Of a stretch of 32,261 nucleotides of DNA, positions 10,364-21,225 are shown one piece after another. The stretch comes from Nemertoderma westbladi (Eukaryota > Xenacoelomorpha > Nemertodermatida > Nemertodermatidae): positions 1-32,261 of the forward strand of contig JAUCBJ010006055.1 of NCBI GenBank assembly GCA_032718475.1. Direction: 5' to 3'. Numbering within the stretch: position 1 is the first letter of the stretch; every line of letters starts with the position of its first letter. The position numbers and the translations under genes are program-made. The notes below the pieces were generated by a model. That model ran no database searches, had not been told where the DNA came from, and was given only the letters and a program-made list of their open reading frames with translations.

Positions 10364-10586
10364 TACCTCAATCACTCACCGTTTACAACTAAAGATCGCG
10401 ATAACAATTTTAATTCCGAAAAGAACTGCGCTGACGACCGCAAAGGGGCTGGTGGTATCGGTATCGTGTGGCTGGTCCAATCTAAACGGCGTCTACGGTG
10501 GAGAGGGTCGGGTGGGAGCTCATTGGCGAACATTCACAGACAGATACGTGCCGATGGATAGAATAGAAAAGAAGATCAGAGTTTAG
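10364..10586 (+). pseudogene. Fibrinogen-related domain (FReD) C-terminal exon, frameshifted
   Basis: Two overlapping plus frames together match the end of a fibrinogen C-terminal domain, the ligand-binding module of ficolins, tenascins and FREP-type lectins. The first frame (10364-10456) gives PFTTKDRDNNF, then NCADDRKGAGG, corresponding to the Ca-site DRDND, the conserved NCA and the KGAWW block. The second frame (about 10458-10586) gives SCGWSNLNGVYGGEG, HWRTFTDRY and a terminal KKIRV before TAG, as FReDs end with a KIR motif. The frame change lies at about 10457, beside GGTATC-GGTATC, and the WW pair is lost. No other FReD exon is in the window. It is best read as a degraded exon, unless a sequencing error broke it. 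Confidence 0.6.
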
Positions 10587-10824
10587 TGAACTTACTATTG
10601 CTAACAGATTAACTACTGTAGTTATGATGTAATGTACTTCAGTATCAGTATAGTTGTAGGTAGAACAGGATGTGGCCTATTTTATGTGGTACTTTATACA
10701 ACAGGGATAATTCTTTATATGTATGGAATTTCAAAAATTGTCCCGCTAATATTTATAAATTATGGGGATTTCATTCACTTTGAGTGCTATAAAACCAGAA
10801 AATAGGTTGTGTTTATGTACTGTA

Positions 10825-11046
10825 TGTATGTTTTAATATGTGTCAACAAAATTCAATCGTCACGCATATATGCGTCACTATGTCAACCTACAAATGGCAG
10901 TTTACCAAAATGAGTCAGTGACGCAAATATGCGCCATTCCAGCTGGTGCATTCCAGAAATGCATGTTTTGTTTTATGCTATGTATGTTTTAATATGTGTC
11001 AAAAAAATTCAATCGTGACGCATATATGCGTCACTATGTCAACCTA
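10825..11046 (+). repeat. 156-bp tandem duplication, first copy and 5' part of the second
   Basis: The unit beginning TGTATGTTTTAATATGTGTC starts at 10825 and again at 10981. Copy two is interrupted at 11046 by the LINE and resumes at 15482-15552. Each copy holds ACGCATATATGCGT; in copy two this extends to a 20-bp perfect palindrome at 11015-11034. Confidence 0.85.
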
Positions 11047-11652
11047 GTTAGTTAGTTAGTTAGTTATTTTATTGACTAATCCCGGGTGATTGCACAACAT
11101 ACAGTAATAATATGAACAATTGACAACATACAGACAATAAGACAGAATAATACAGGCAAAATAGATTAGTCCAATCGATACAATTGACGGTACAAATAAC
11201 GGAAATAAATAAACGGGAACCAAGAACATAATACAAAGAACAAAATACTAATATACTAGTAATATACTATTAATCTGTTAATCGGTGAGCACAGTTCAGA
11301 CAATAAATAAATAATAAAATATGATTGACATGCAGGTGAGTACAATTCAGACAATGTCGAGTATTTAAATAACACAATCATTGACATACATAGATTGGAT
11401 AAAGTAAGTATGATATTTACGTAAAGGTGAGCAAATAAATATATAATTGGCAAACGTTCAGGCGAGCACAATTCGGTCAAGGTACAACTGTACAATAGAA
11501 AACTGACATAAGACAACATTACCTTGGGACATACATAATTCAAACAAATTACAATAAATAACTGACATACTACATACAACGGACTATTCAGACAATCAAC
11601 GTGTGAGGGATGAATATATTGTAGGACTAGGGTTCTAAATCAACATTAAATT
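11047..11652 (-). repeat. LINE 3' region with degenerate internal repeats and AACT tail
   Basis: The sequence GTGAGCACAGTTCAGACAAT near 11285 recurs in altered form near 11336 (GTGAGTACAATTCAGACAAT) and 11462 (GCGAGCACAATTCGG), each followed by TTGACAT- or CTGACAT-type words. This looks like an old tandem repeat in the 3' UTR. At 11047-11066 five GTTA units mark the element's 3' terminus. Confidence 0.6.
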
Positions 11653-14067
11653 TTACTCCGACGCTATTAAGCAATCGTGAACAAAAGACAAAAGTGATTG
11701 AACATCATCCGATTTAATTAAATCAGTAATTGACAAAAACGGTAGGTCCGTATATTTGTTATTTGCGCGTATATTGTCTGTTAGCGAGCAGTGCAGAAGG
11801 GCGTGCTCCTCAGTTTGTACAACATTGCTGCCACAATGGCATATGCGTCGCTCACGTGGAATACGTGACCACCTCCCGGTCTCTATTCGTAGTTTGTGGG
11901 CCGATAAACGGCTCTGTGTCCACGAGAGACGGTGGACTTCGTTATTACTTATTTTTTCATTATATATTTTCGTATTTACTTTTAGTTCTGGATTTATTTT
12001 TCTATATATTTCAGTTTTTGGAGAGCTCGTGTCTCTCGAAAGTCTGTTTATGCGTTCTGAAATGTCCGCTTTGATAGGGTCAGATTCCATGGCCAACAGT
12101 TTATCTAAGTACAGCGCCATGGGGCTACGTACCGATCTAGCCAAGTTTAGAGCAAACAGTAGTGGTCCATGCTTATCTCCAGTCTTAGAGACAGACGAAA
12201 TGAAAAGCCTCTGCCTGGACTTAATTAGAGCTTTTACGGAAGGAATTCCTAATTCAACTAGACATAGGTCATTAGAACACGATTTACGGACCCCAAGGCA
12301 GGACTTTATAACGTCTACATACATTGATTCTACACACTGTAGTTGTTCTGTCAGCCATGTTTCGGAGCCATATAAAATTGACGATAATAGTGCTGCGTCC
12401 ATTACTTTCCTTTTGACCCAAAATTGGGAGTTGTAATTTTTGGCTAAGAATGCGTTGTATTTATTTTTATGGCACTCCTTTTCCTTCAGGTGGATTGTGA
12501 TTGCACTTTGGACTTTCCCGTCTTGTGTTATAGGTGACCCGAGATACATGTATATCTGGCAGTTCTCAATATCTATCTTTCCTGTCGGGATACTCATGCG
12601 GTCAATGTCATCTCCATTGATCACTAAAAATTTTGTTTTCTTCTCATTAATCTTAACACGGTATCTCGCGCAAAACTGTATTAACACTGCTACCTTTTCA
12701 ATAAGACGTTCACGGGATGTTGCAGCCAATACCGAGTCGTCCATTAGGATTAGTGAATGGAGAGACTGTATGAAACCATCTGGTTTGAGTTTCTTTAGTA
12801 ACCTTATTAATGGGTTTATAAAAACTAAAAAAAGTAAACAGCTGCTGGGTGCACCTTGACGAACACCTATATATGCCTGAATTAGGCAATTACCTAATAA
12901 AGCGAGTGTTCTAGAATATATACAATTTATAAACTGGACCATAACTCTACCACACCCTAGAGAAATCAGCTCGTCTATTAATATTTTCCTGTCCCCAAGG
13001 TCGTACGCGGCCGAAAAATCAACAAACAGGAGAAACAACTTTTTCTTTTGCACTCTAGCTATATCGATTAAAAGGCGGAGAGTCATGATATGTTCAATAC
13101 AGCTTCTACCTTTTTGAGCACCGGCTTGTTCTGTATCGGGACACCACCATAGACTGAACCTTCGATAAATAATCAAGTCGAGTAATTTGGGTAATAGACC
13201 AAGGATGCTTATTCCCCGGTAATTGCTGCAGATAGAACGCGCTCCTCGCTTAAAAACCATAAACAGTTTACAGACCCGCCATGATTCAGGGTAATCACAG
13301 CCAAGGAATACTAGATTAAATACATTAAGAATAGCTAATAACCATTGGATCGGCAATTTCTTCAACAAGCCTGGAGCCAAATTATCAGGACCACAGGCCT
13401 TATTAGGTTTCATCTCATCTATGGCCTCTACGACTTCCACTAGTGTGATTGGTCTATCCAGAATTGGTACATCAGGACAAGAGTGAATGTTGCTGGCTGG
13501 GATTACATTAATATCATCGTCTGGTTTTGATGGCAATGTACTTAGATACTGTGCAAACTCTTCATAAGATGGTTCAAGGCTGCTCGTTCCGCTTGTATGA
13601 CCGGTGCAAATACCCCCCTTGAAATTGATTGCCGACCAAATATCGCCGTAGTTATTGGATGTCAGTAGTCTTTCCCACCGAGGACCATGTCCGTCATTTT
13701 GAACAGACTTTAATTTACTTTGTCGAGCGAGATCTTGTAAGGTATTCGTAATTTCTGTACACTTGTCTAAGATACTACTGGACAAACTCGCAACCGGGTC
13801 AGTATTAGCTGTCAAATTGGCAAAATGCAATTGGTCAATTTTACCGAAAGGTATTCCAGAATTTTTCCCGTTTATTGTAGGTTGTAAATAATTTTGTATA
13901 GATTCTGCACGTGTGTGGAGTTCTATAACATCTAAGCGCAACGGTAATGCAATCTCTAATGTAATAGGTGCATGGTTGGAAGGGTAAAACTGGTCATTAT
14001 GCACCATAAAACAATTAATGTAATTTAATGCACTACGGGATACAATAACATAATCTAACTGAGACAC
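11653..14067 (-). pseudogene. LINE ORF2, reverse transcriptase part
   Basis: About 804 residues, open throughout, starting with the end of the endonuclease (SQLDYVIVS, then SNHAPI). Reverse transcriptase motifs follow in order: NYRGISILGLLPKLLD, QAGAQKGRSCIEHI, FVDFSAAYD (motif A Asp), GVRQGAPSSCL (motif B) and LILMDDSVLA (motif C with both Asp). A thumb-like region includes SSILYGSETWL. Near the C-terminus CHCG, then HALLHC form a CCHC-like zinc motif. Polymerase catalytic residues look intact; the upstream frameshift separates this part from its endonuclease and a normal start codon. Long plus-strand frames at 11730-12859 are antisense shadows. Confidence 0.85.
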
Positions 14068-14071
14068 CCAT

Positions 14072-14701
14072 CTATCTATCAGTCATACGGAAGGTTAGGC
14101 CTGTTGGGTATGACACAGAATTATAACAGATGTTATTCAGGGGTAATAAGTCGCAAAATTTGCACAAGTTTAAAAGCGACCTACCATGTGAGTTGATAAC
14201 TCTATCATGGTTCGGTTTGTAATTTATTACACTGTCACATAATGACAACGGGTTTCCAATCTTACAATTTAAGTCGCCCAAAATAAACATATTAGTACCA
14301 GACTCTTGGGCTGCCACACATTTAGATTGCAAATTTGCGAAACAGTTATCATTGAAATATTGGGAGTCTGATGGTGGGATATAACAAGCTCCAAAAAGCA
14401 TATTTGGTACAAATGTTAGGCTAAACCACACTTGGTCAGGGAAAGCAGTATCTACATTAGATATATACTTATAAATATGGTTACGTACAAATAATGCTAC
14501 ACCTCCGCGGTTGTAAGCTTTACCTATAGGTTTTGTGCGTATGGGCTCAGAGAACCCAGGTACTGAGTACCGGAAAGCTGTTTTAACTTCTGATAATAGA
14601 ACGATATCGTAATTCCTAACCAATTCCAGTACTTGTGTATTTTCCAATTTGTCCTTTATACCATTGATGTTCCAACAGATAAATTTTGCTGTGCTAATCA
14701 C
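14072..14701 (-). pseudogene. LINE ORF2, endonuclease part
   Basis: This 209-residue frame is the N-terminal APE-like endonuclease that nicks target DNA for target-primed reverse transcription. Visible motifs are FICWNINGI (catalytic Asn), IVLLSEVKT (catalytic Glu), YNRGGVALFVRN and FILGDLNCKIG (GDxN). The frame stops at 14072-14074, inside a GATA repeat on the minus strand. The next residues of the domain continue in another frame from 14067, so a 4-bp duplication within the repeat explains the break. The final endonuclease motif, in the next frame, reads SNHAPI instead of the usual SDH. Confidence 0.75.
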
Positions 14702-14709
14702 CCGGCCCT

Positions 14710-15465
14710 TTAGTTTTCCGACAACTGGCTTTCTTTATGAACCACTACACCGTCCCGTTTAACTGAACGCTCTTTCCAGTCTATACGCATATTACATCCA
14801 ATATTTACTGGTTTGTTACGTTCATCGCGGAGAACTTTTCTCAAATCAGCGTCCCGTTTACGTTTCGTGTCGGATTCATCCTTGTTTAAGAATACCATGT
14901 TAAATTCATCTATGTCCTTGAGCTTTTTCCCAAGCGAGAGTGCCTGGTTTCTGGCATCGATTGTGTTCAGTGACATCAGGAGGCGGGGAGGGCGGGAACC
15001 CGAGATGTTCGAAACAGCCCCTAATCTGTACGCGTCTTGGATCTGTGTGTTTGGATCACAGCCAATTTGGTTAAGTAGTGATTCGCATAAGTTTTTATCC
15101 GTTGTACCATCTCGAGGCGACAAGCCACTTATAATAATATTCTTGGATCTCACAATTTGGTCTAGCCGCTCCATAGCAGATTGTTGAGCAATAGAAGCCT
15201 TCTCTAAGTTGGATACTCGATTCTCCAAGATAACGTTGTCAGTTTCAAGTTTCGTATTTCTTTCCTCAAGAAGTTTTATTTGTAATCTCGACTGCTTGGT
15301 ATCTTCTTCCACACCGATAATCCTGTTGGTTAGAGATCCTATTTGATCTTGTACATCAGAAAGGCGGGATTCGATTCGATTCTGGGAGCGCATAATCTCC
15401 TGAACCCAAACGGGAGGATCTGTATTGGCCACAGTTCCCGGTACTGATGCAGGATCCGTCCTCAT
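14710..15465 (-). CDS. LINE ORF1 protein (coiled coil plus RNA-binding-like region)
   Basis: The chosen ATG at 15463-15465 lies inside the element; a more upstream ATG at 15540 is in host flank. The 251-residue product has a hydrophilic N-terminus, then a heptad-like coiled coil at about residues 25-110 (IESRLSDVQDQIG onward). A compact region follows with KNIIISGL, then PPRLLMSL and FLNKDESDTKRKRD, resembling the RRM-like part of L1-type ORF1 proteins. Family knowledge assigns these proteins a role in trimerising and packaging element RNA. The stop lies 8 bases before the first base of the endonuclease ORF. The true N-terminus may be longer if the element is 5'-truncated. Confidence 0.7.
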   Translation of the reverse strand: MRTDPASVPGTVANTDPPVWVQEIMRSQNRIESRLSDVQDQIGSLTNRIIGVEEDTKQSRLQIKLLEERNTKLETDNVILENRVSNLEKASIAQQSAMERLDQIVRSKNIIISGLSPRDGTTDKNLCESLLNQIGCDPNTQIQDAYRLGAVSNISGSRPPRLLMSLNTIDARNQALSLGKKLKDIDEFNMVFLNKDESDTKRKRDADLRKVLRDERNKPVNIGCNMRIDWKERSVKRDGVVVHKESQLSEN

Positions 15466-15481
15466 TAGGGGTAACCCTGCG

Positions 15482-15552
15482 AATGGCAGTTTACCAAAAT
15501 GAGTCAGTGACGCAAATATGCGCCATTCCAGCTGGTGCATTCCAGAAATGCA
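15482..15552 (+). repeat. Resumed second copy of the 156-bp duplication
   Basis: This segment matches 10893-10963 with no difference noticed by eye, and marks the 5' border of the LINE. The LINE integrated between 10981-11046 and here. Confidence 0.85.
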
Positions 15553-15589
15553 GGATTAAATTCGAGTAAAGGCTGTAGAAATTCCACAC

Positions 15590-16365
15590 TGCAGGGTGTC
15601 TGGTGTGTCTGCAGGGTGGTGCTGGGTGGAGGCATGGTTGGTGTGTCTGCAGGGTGGTGCTGGGTGGAGGCAAGGTTGGTGTGTCTGCAGGGTGGTGCTG
15701 GGTTGAGGCGAGGTTGGTGTGTCTGTAGGGTGGTGCTGGGTGGAGGAAAGGTTGGTGTGTCTGCAGGGTGGTGCTGTGTGGAGGCAAGGTTGGTGTGTCT
15801 GCAGGGTGGTGCTGGGTGGAGGCGAGGTTGGTGTGTCTGCAGGGTGGTGCTGGGTGGAGGCAAGGTTTGTGTGTCTGCATGGTAGTGCTGAGTGGAGGCA
15901 AGGTTGGTCTGTCTGCAGGGTGGTGCTGGGTGGAGGCATGGTTGGTGTGTCTGCAGGGTGGTGCTGGGTGGAGGCAAGGTTGGTGTGTCTGCAGGGTGGT
16001 GCTGTGTGGAGGCAAGGTTGGTGTATCTGCAGGGTGGTGCTGGGTGGAGGCGAGGTTGGTGTGTCTGCAGGATGGTGCTGGGTGGAGGCAAGGTTTGTGT
16101 GTCTGCATGGTAGTGTTGAGTGGAGGCAAGGTTGGTCAGTCTGCAGGGTGGTGCTGGGTGGAGGCATGGTTGGTGTGTCTGCAGGGTGGTGCTGGGTGGA
16201 GGCAATGTTGGTGTGTCTGCAGGGTGGTGCTGGGTTGAGGCGAGGTTGGTGTGTCTGCAGGGTGGTGCTGGGTGGAGGTAAGGTTGGTGTGTCTGCAGGG
16301 TGGTGCTGGGTGGAGGCATGGTTTGAGTGTCTGCAGGGTGGTGCTGGGTTGCGGCAAGGTTAGTG
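15590..16365 (+). repeat. 38-bp minisatellite, about 20 copies
   Basis: The unit carries TGTGTCTGCAGGGTGGTGC followed by TGGGTGGAGGCAAGGT, with a CTGCAG in most copies. A variant pair (CATGGTAGTG) recurs 228 bp apart (15862 and 16090), so a six-unit block has been duplicated. Both strands are open in several frames over the array, producing long repetitive ORFs that are not evidence of a gene. Confidence 0.9.
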
Positions 16366-16613
16366 ATTCTGTGCAATGCCAGAGGTAAAATGGAAACCAG
16401 GCTTCTATATGGGGAGTAAAAAAGTATTGGGTAGTTATGGAGTGTACTCCCTTGGTAGTTAGTGTGGCGACATCCCTGTTTTATATGTAATAGCCAAGGG
16501 AGAAGAGCCTTTGGGTTGTGCATGGTGTTTTCTGTTTCCCACTCACCAAAACTTTATTATAGATTTCATATTCTGGCACAATTACAAAGCTATCTAGTTG
16601 CCTCCAAATTCGT
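16366..16613. other. Spacer between the two G-rich minisatellites
   Basis: About 250 bp of non-repetitive DNA separating arrays of different unit length and sequence. No gene was seen. Confidence 0.6.
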
Positions 16614-18178
16614 GAGACGTGGATACGGCAGGGATGGGAGGTGGTGTTGGAGACGTGGATACGGCAGGGATAGGAGGTGGTGTTGGAGACGTGGATACGG
16701 CAGGGATGGGAAGTGGTGTTGGAGAGATGGATATTGGATACGGCAGGGATGGGAGGAGGTGTTGGAGACGTGGATACGGCAGGGATGGGAGGTGGTGTTG
16801 GAGACGTGGATACGGCAGGGATGGGAGGTGGTTTTGGAGACGTGGATACGGCAGGGATGGGAGGTGGTGTTGGAGACGTGGATATGGCAGGGATTGGAGG
16901 TGGTTTTGGAGACGTGGATATGGCAGGGGATGGGAGGTGGTGTTGGAGAGGTGGATATGGCAGGGGTGGGAGGGGGTGTTGGAGACGTGGATACGGCAGG
17001 GATGGGAGGTGGTGTTGGAGACGTGGATACGGCAGGGATGGGAGGTGGTGTTGGAGACGTGGATACGGCAGGGATGGGAGGGGGTGTTGGAGACGTGGAT
17101 ACGGCAGGGATGGGAGGGGGTGTTGGAGACGTGGATACGGCAGGGAGGTGGTGTTGGATACGTGGATACGGCAGGGATGGGAGGTGGTGTTGGAGACGTG
17201 GATACGGCAGGGATGGGAGGGGGTGTTGGAGACGTGGATACGGCAGGGATGGGAGGGGGTGTTGGAGACGTGGATACGGCAGGGAGGTGGTGTTGGATAC
17301 GTGGATATGGCAGGGATGGGAGGTGGTGTTGGAGACGTGGATACGGAAGGGATGGGAGGTGGTGTTGGAGACGAGGATATGGCAGGGATGGGAGGTGGTG
17401 TTGGAGACGTGGATACGGCATGGATGGGAGGTGGTGTTGGAGACGTGGATACGGCAGGGAGGTGGTGTTGGAGACGTGGATATGGCAGGGATGGGAGGTG
17501 GTGTTGGATACGTGGATACGGCAGGGATGGGAGGTGGTGTTGGAGACGTGGATACGGCAGGGATGGGAGGTGGTTTTGGAGATGTGGATACGGCAGGGAT
17601 GGGAGGTGGTGTTGGAGACGTGGATACGGCAGGGATGGGAGGTGGTGTTGGAGACGTGGATACGGCAGGGAGGTGGTGTTGGAGACGTGGGTACGGCAGG
17701 GATGGGAGGTGGTGTTGGAGACGTGGATACGGCAGGGAGGTGGTGTTGGAGACGTGGATACGGCAGGGAGGTGGTGTTGGAGACGTGGATACGGCAGGGA
17801 GGTGGTGTTGGAGACGTGGATACGGCATGGATGGGAGGTGGTGTTGGAGACATGGATACGGCAGGGATGGGAGGTGGTGTTGGAGACGTGGATAAGGCAG
17901 GGAGGTGGTGTTGGAGACGTGGATACGGCATGGATGGGAGGTGGTGTTGGAGACATGGATACGGTAGGGATGGGAGGTGGTGTTGGAGATGTGGATACGG
18001 CAGGGATGGGAGGTGGTGTTGGAGATGTGGATACGGCAGGGATGGGAGGGGGTGTTGGAGACGTGGATACGGCAGGGATGGGAGGTGGTGTTGGAGACGT
18101 GGATATGGCAGGGAGGGGAGGTGGTGTTGGAGACGTGGATACGGCAGGGAAGGGAGGTGGTGTAGGAGACATGGATAA
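16614..18178 (+). repeat. 36-bp minisatellite, about 44 copies
   Basis: The unit is GAGACGTGGATACGGCAGGG followed by ATGGGAGGTGGTGTTG. At least eight copies lack five bases (GCAGGGAGGTGG instead of GCAGGGATGGGAGGTGG), giving 31-bp units that cluster at 17667-17900. The plus strand is strongly G-rich. The full unit is 12 codons long and lacks stops, so ORFs over 500 codons appear on both strands; they carry only the repeat. Confidence 0.92.
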
Positions 18179-20324
18179 ACTAAGGATCTATTACTGCACA
18201 ATATACTGTATGAAAATTTTTTCTATTATGTAAGATACTTAATATCCGATGATAATAAACGATCTTGGCCAAAAAAAACAATTGCAGGGATCATAATATT
18301 GCACATATCCAATGTTAATTAATCATTATAGTTTCTGTAGGGCGATGCTGGGCTTGTTATAACATTTAGATTAGATTTGCATTGTCTCATTAATTATACA
18401 GAATCCATATGTTTTTGTTAACACTGTCAGTACTACTAATAAGCAATAGAGATAATAGAGCAAATAGGCTTTAGTCCTTTATAACTTCCCCAAACTCACG
18501 ATTTTACAATTTAAAATAGTCCAGGACCACTAAATCGACTATTGTGCGTCGAATGAGCCTAACATCACCTTTCTACTGTGAGTAGTTCAGTAGTTTTCTC
18601 AATTCCAGACATAGGTCAAAAAATTACTAATAGACGCAGTATTAATATTTGCAAGTTCCCGAGTGTTTTACTGGCTCGGTTATCTTATAGCTTAAGTGAA
18701 CTGAACAACCAGCCTAAAATTTATCCTCAAAATCCACTTTGTTGTTTTTTTCTAGTATTTTCTCCCAATTAATGTTTTATTGCGTTTTATATTTACGCAT
18801 TGATTCTAAAAATATCGTCTATGTGTTCTAAAGGAGCAAAATATCCTATCTAACCTATCCCGTAGGTAGGCATTTGGCAAAATGTAAAAATTACAGATAT
18901 TTTCAATGGCAAAGTGACTTAGTAGTGAATTTACCATTTTCAACCTCATTTTTCTTGGAATGAATTCAATCATATTGTAATTTGCAACAATTTTGAGAAA
19001 ATAGACTATATTTTAATACCATTATGTTCCGCCCTTAAATAAATTAGTTGCACTTGCCAAGCTGTTTTACGTTTCATCAATTTACTCAAAATGATGCTTT
19101 AGGAGAGGATGTTCTGCCATATGAGGGCAGTATTGTATTGAAGATAATAATCTGTAGAAACTAATGATGATAATTGTAAGACCGATACTGGCCGCTAGGT
19201 GGTGTAGATAATTTGAATTAGCATTTCTGACATTTTTACTGGTACAATCATTAGGCCTACGCCTACAGGCCTACCTATTCGCTGAGCTGAGATCCAATCC
19301 AAACTGCCGGATTGGATATTAATTTTATCCTTATTTAAGAACCCTATTTTTACTGCCTGACTGCTGTACTGTATACGTGTGTGTAGGTGTACTGTCACTG
19401 TGTAGTGTACTGCAGTACTGTAACTGTATAACACGCAATATTTAATTTATAAAGTATTAGTTACCGGTAGTTCATTCGTTTAACATACTATTAATTATTT
19501 TAACATTAATTATTATTCGTGTCAGTGTCAGAGTGTGGTCGTGGACTCGTGGTGATATTAGTATTAGTATTACAGTATTAGAATATGACTTGATGACTTG
19601 CACATTTTTAAATTACACCGCACTGCAGAAACTGCAGAATTGTAATTTAATGTAAAACTAAACGGTCTAATTACTAATAATTATAATATAAATATAAAAT
19701 AATGCTGGTACCATCCGAGATCCGACTGTCCGATAAACTAAACCCTACTCTCGGGTGTTGGTTGCTGTGTTGGGATGAATGTGATGGCTAAGGAGCGAGG
19801 TTTTCATTCGCAGTGGCAGTATTGACTGAGTCGGTGTCTGATTAGTGCCTGTGCCTCGCCTCCCGATCCCCCACATCGTGCTTCCATCTGTTCATGTTTA
19901 GTTTAGTTTAGTTTAATTTTCCATTATAAAATATTAATTATTGCATAAATGCACATGCACAATACAATTAATAATAATTAACACATTTTTGTTGAAAATG
20001 GTAGGTTGCGGCAGATAGCTAAAGAAGCTAGTGTTTGCTGCGGACCTAGAGAGGGGGGGGGGGGGGGGTGGGTGTAGGTGAGTGGACGACTGTCGGGGGG
20101 GGGGGGGGGGGGGGGATAGAAGGTAGCAATGTAACGACATGCCAATTACTTTTATACTGTAGTTATAGAAATAACTGATCCATTGTGTTGGACAAAGGGA
20201 GGATGCAAACACCGGCGTTGGTTCTAAAAACAGTGATGATCGCAGTGGCTAACACTAACGTATACCTGCTCTGCCATCCTGCCTTTTCACACGGTTCTCT
20301 TCCCTGACCCCGACACTCAAAATC
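18179..20324. other. No gene recognised; AT-rich with two poly-G tracts
   Basis: Open frames are short and unpatterned. G runs of about 16 (20053-20068) and 21 (20095-20115) bases lie on the plus strand 26 bp apart. A short TTTAG repeat is at about 19896-19915. No RNA gene or transposon terminus was recognised. Confidence 0.5.
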
Positions 20325-20386
20325 GATTGGCTGATTGGGGGACGTTTAGTGCCCGCGGGCACTAATGTCTCGGGACTTTAGTGGGA

Positions 20387-20488
20387 ACCATGTCTACAAG
20401 TGAGACGTTAGCGCCCGCGAGTTATTAGTGCCCGAGGACCTTGTCTGCAAGTGAGACGTTAGTGCCCGCGAGTCAGTAGTGCCCGCAC
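20387..20488 (+). repeat. 51-bp tandem pair in the left end
   Basis: Two copies, starting at 20387 and 20438, each carry GAGACGTTAG, GCCCGCGAGT and TAGTGCCCG. Confidence 0.75.
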
Positions 20489-21157
20489 CCCGCACTGAAT
20501 TTGAAAGTTAGTATAAGGCAATCCGTTTTTCTTCTTACTTATACCATACCACATTCAACCAAAGTCATTAACAACGGCCCCTCCATTAACATACACTAAC
20601 AGACTAATTTAATTAATTCCCTAATTTAATAAACTAAAAGTACTACTTTACTTTTAATTCGTCGACAAAATGTCAGACAGTCAACTGAGTATTTTCCTTG
20701 AAATCATTAATTCATTATAATATATTAGTTAGTGCGTCCTCGGACGATTATACTGTAGAACTGCACCTTGTTTTTTTTTAATTACACACTGTCAGACTGT
20801 CTCCAGTAAAGTTGAACAAATTAAGTATACTAATCAAAAGTAGGTTATCTATATACAATCAAACGATGTTGCTTAGTCCTCATTCCTTGAAGACTTTACT
20901 GCAAAATCAAATAATATAAATGCTGCCATGTCTGCATGTCTAGCTGAGGTTGATAAATTTTTTAATCATAAAAGATCGGAGTTGAAATTAAAATGTTAAA
21001 TAACGAGATGCGGGAACTGAAGCTGTAAAGACTGGAAATTATCTTTGAAGTTTGAAGAAAGCAACGACTCGTTTGCATCAGCAGGAACTTAAGAAGCGGG
21101 AAATGTCTTCCTGGCCTGTTGTATTTATTACATACTGTATACTAACTATGTCGCTAG

Positions 21158-21225
21158 GCGGGCACTAATGTCTCGCGGGCACAAATGTCTCACGGGCACT
21201 AACGTCTCGCAGGCACTAACGTCCT
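21158..21225 (+). repeat. Four 17-bp units in the right end
   Basis: Units of the form GCGGGCACTAATGTCTC repeat four times with one to four changes each. They are followed at once by an inverted copy (GGGACATTAGTGCCCGCG), giving a strong potential hairpin around TACAT. Confidence 0.8.

Larger units (their letters stand above)
11047..15481 (-). mobile_element. LINE (non-LTR retrotransposon), minus strand, 5'-truncated
   Basis: The element has, in minus-strand order, an ORF1 with coiled coil, an APE-type endonuclease, a reverse transcriptase with a C-terminal Cys/His motif, a 600-bp 3' region and an (AACT)n tail at 11047-11066. Its borders come from the interrupted 156-bp duplication: host sequence stops at 11046 and resumes at 15482, with two bases missing and no target-site duplication. 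The 5' end lies only 16 bases before the first ATG of ORF1, so the promoter region is absent. The clade was not determined; the LMDD polymerase box and gene order suit the I/Jockey/CR1 range. Confidence 0.85.

Noticed and set aside
11730-12859. Plus-strand ORFs of 114-226 codons
   Set aside because: Antisense to the LINE reverse transcriptase, which has clear catalytic motifs on the minus strand.
10893-15552. A 71-bp target-site duplication around the LINE
   Set aside because: The left copy is 83 bp away from the element, and the intervening sequence also repeats upstream; a 156-bp tandem duplication explains it better.
15491-16523. Histidine/threonine/proline-rich ORFs on the minus strand
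   Set aside because: Readings of the 38-bp minisatellite. The unit is not a multiple of three, so the frames rotate and merely lack stops.
16462-18233. Several 400-560 codon ORFs on both strands
   Set aside because: All are readings of the 36-bp minisatellite in different frames, with no non-repeat domain.
19934-20212. Proline-rich 92-codon minus ORF
   Set aside because: Its proline runs are just the complement of the poly-G tracts.
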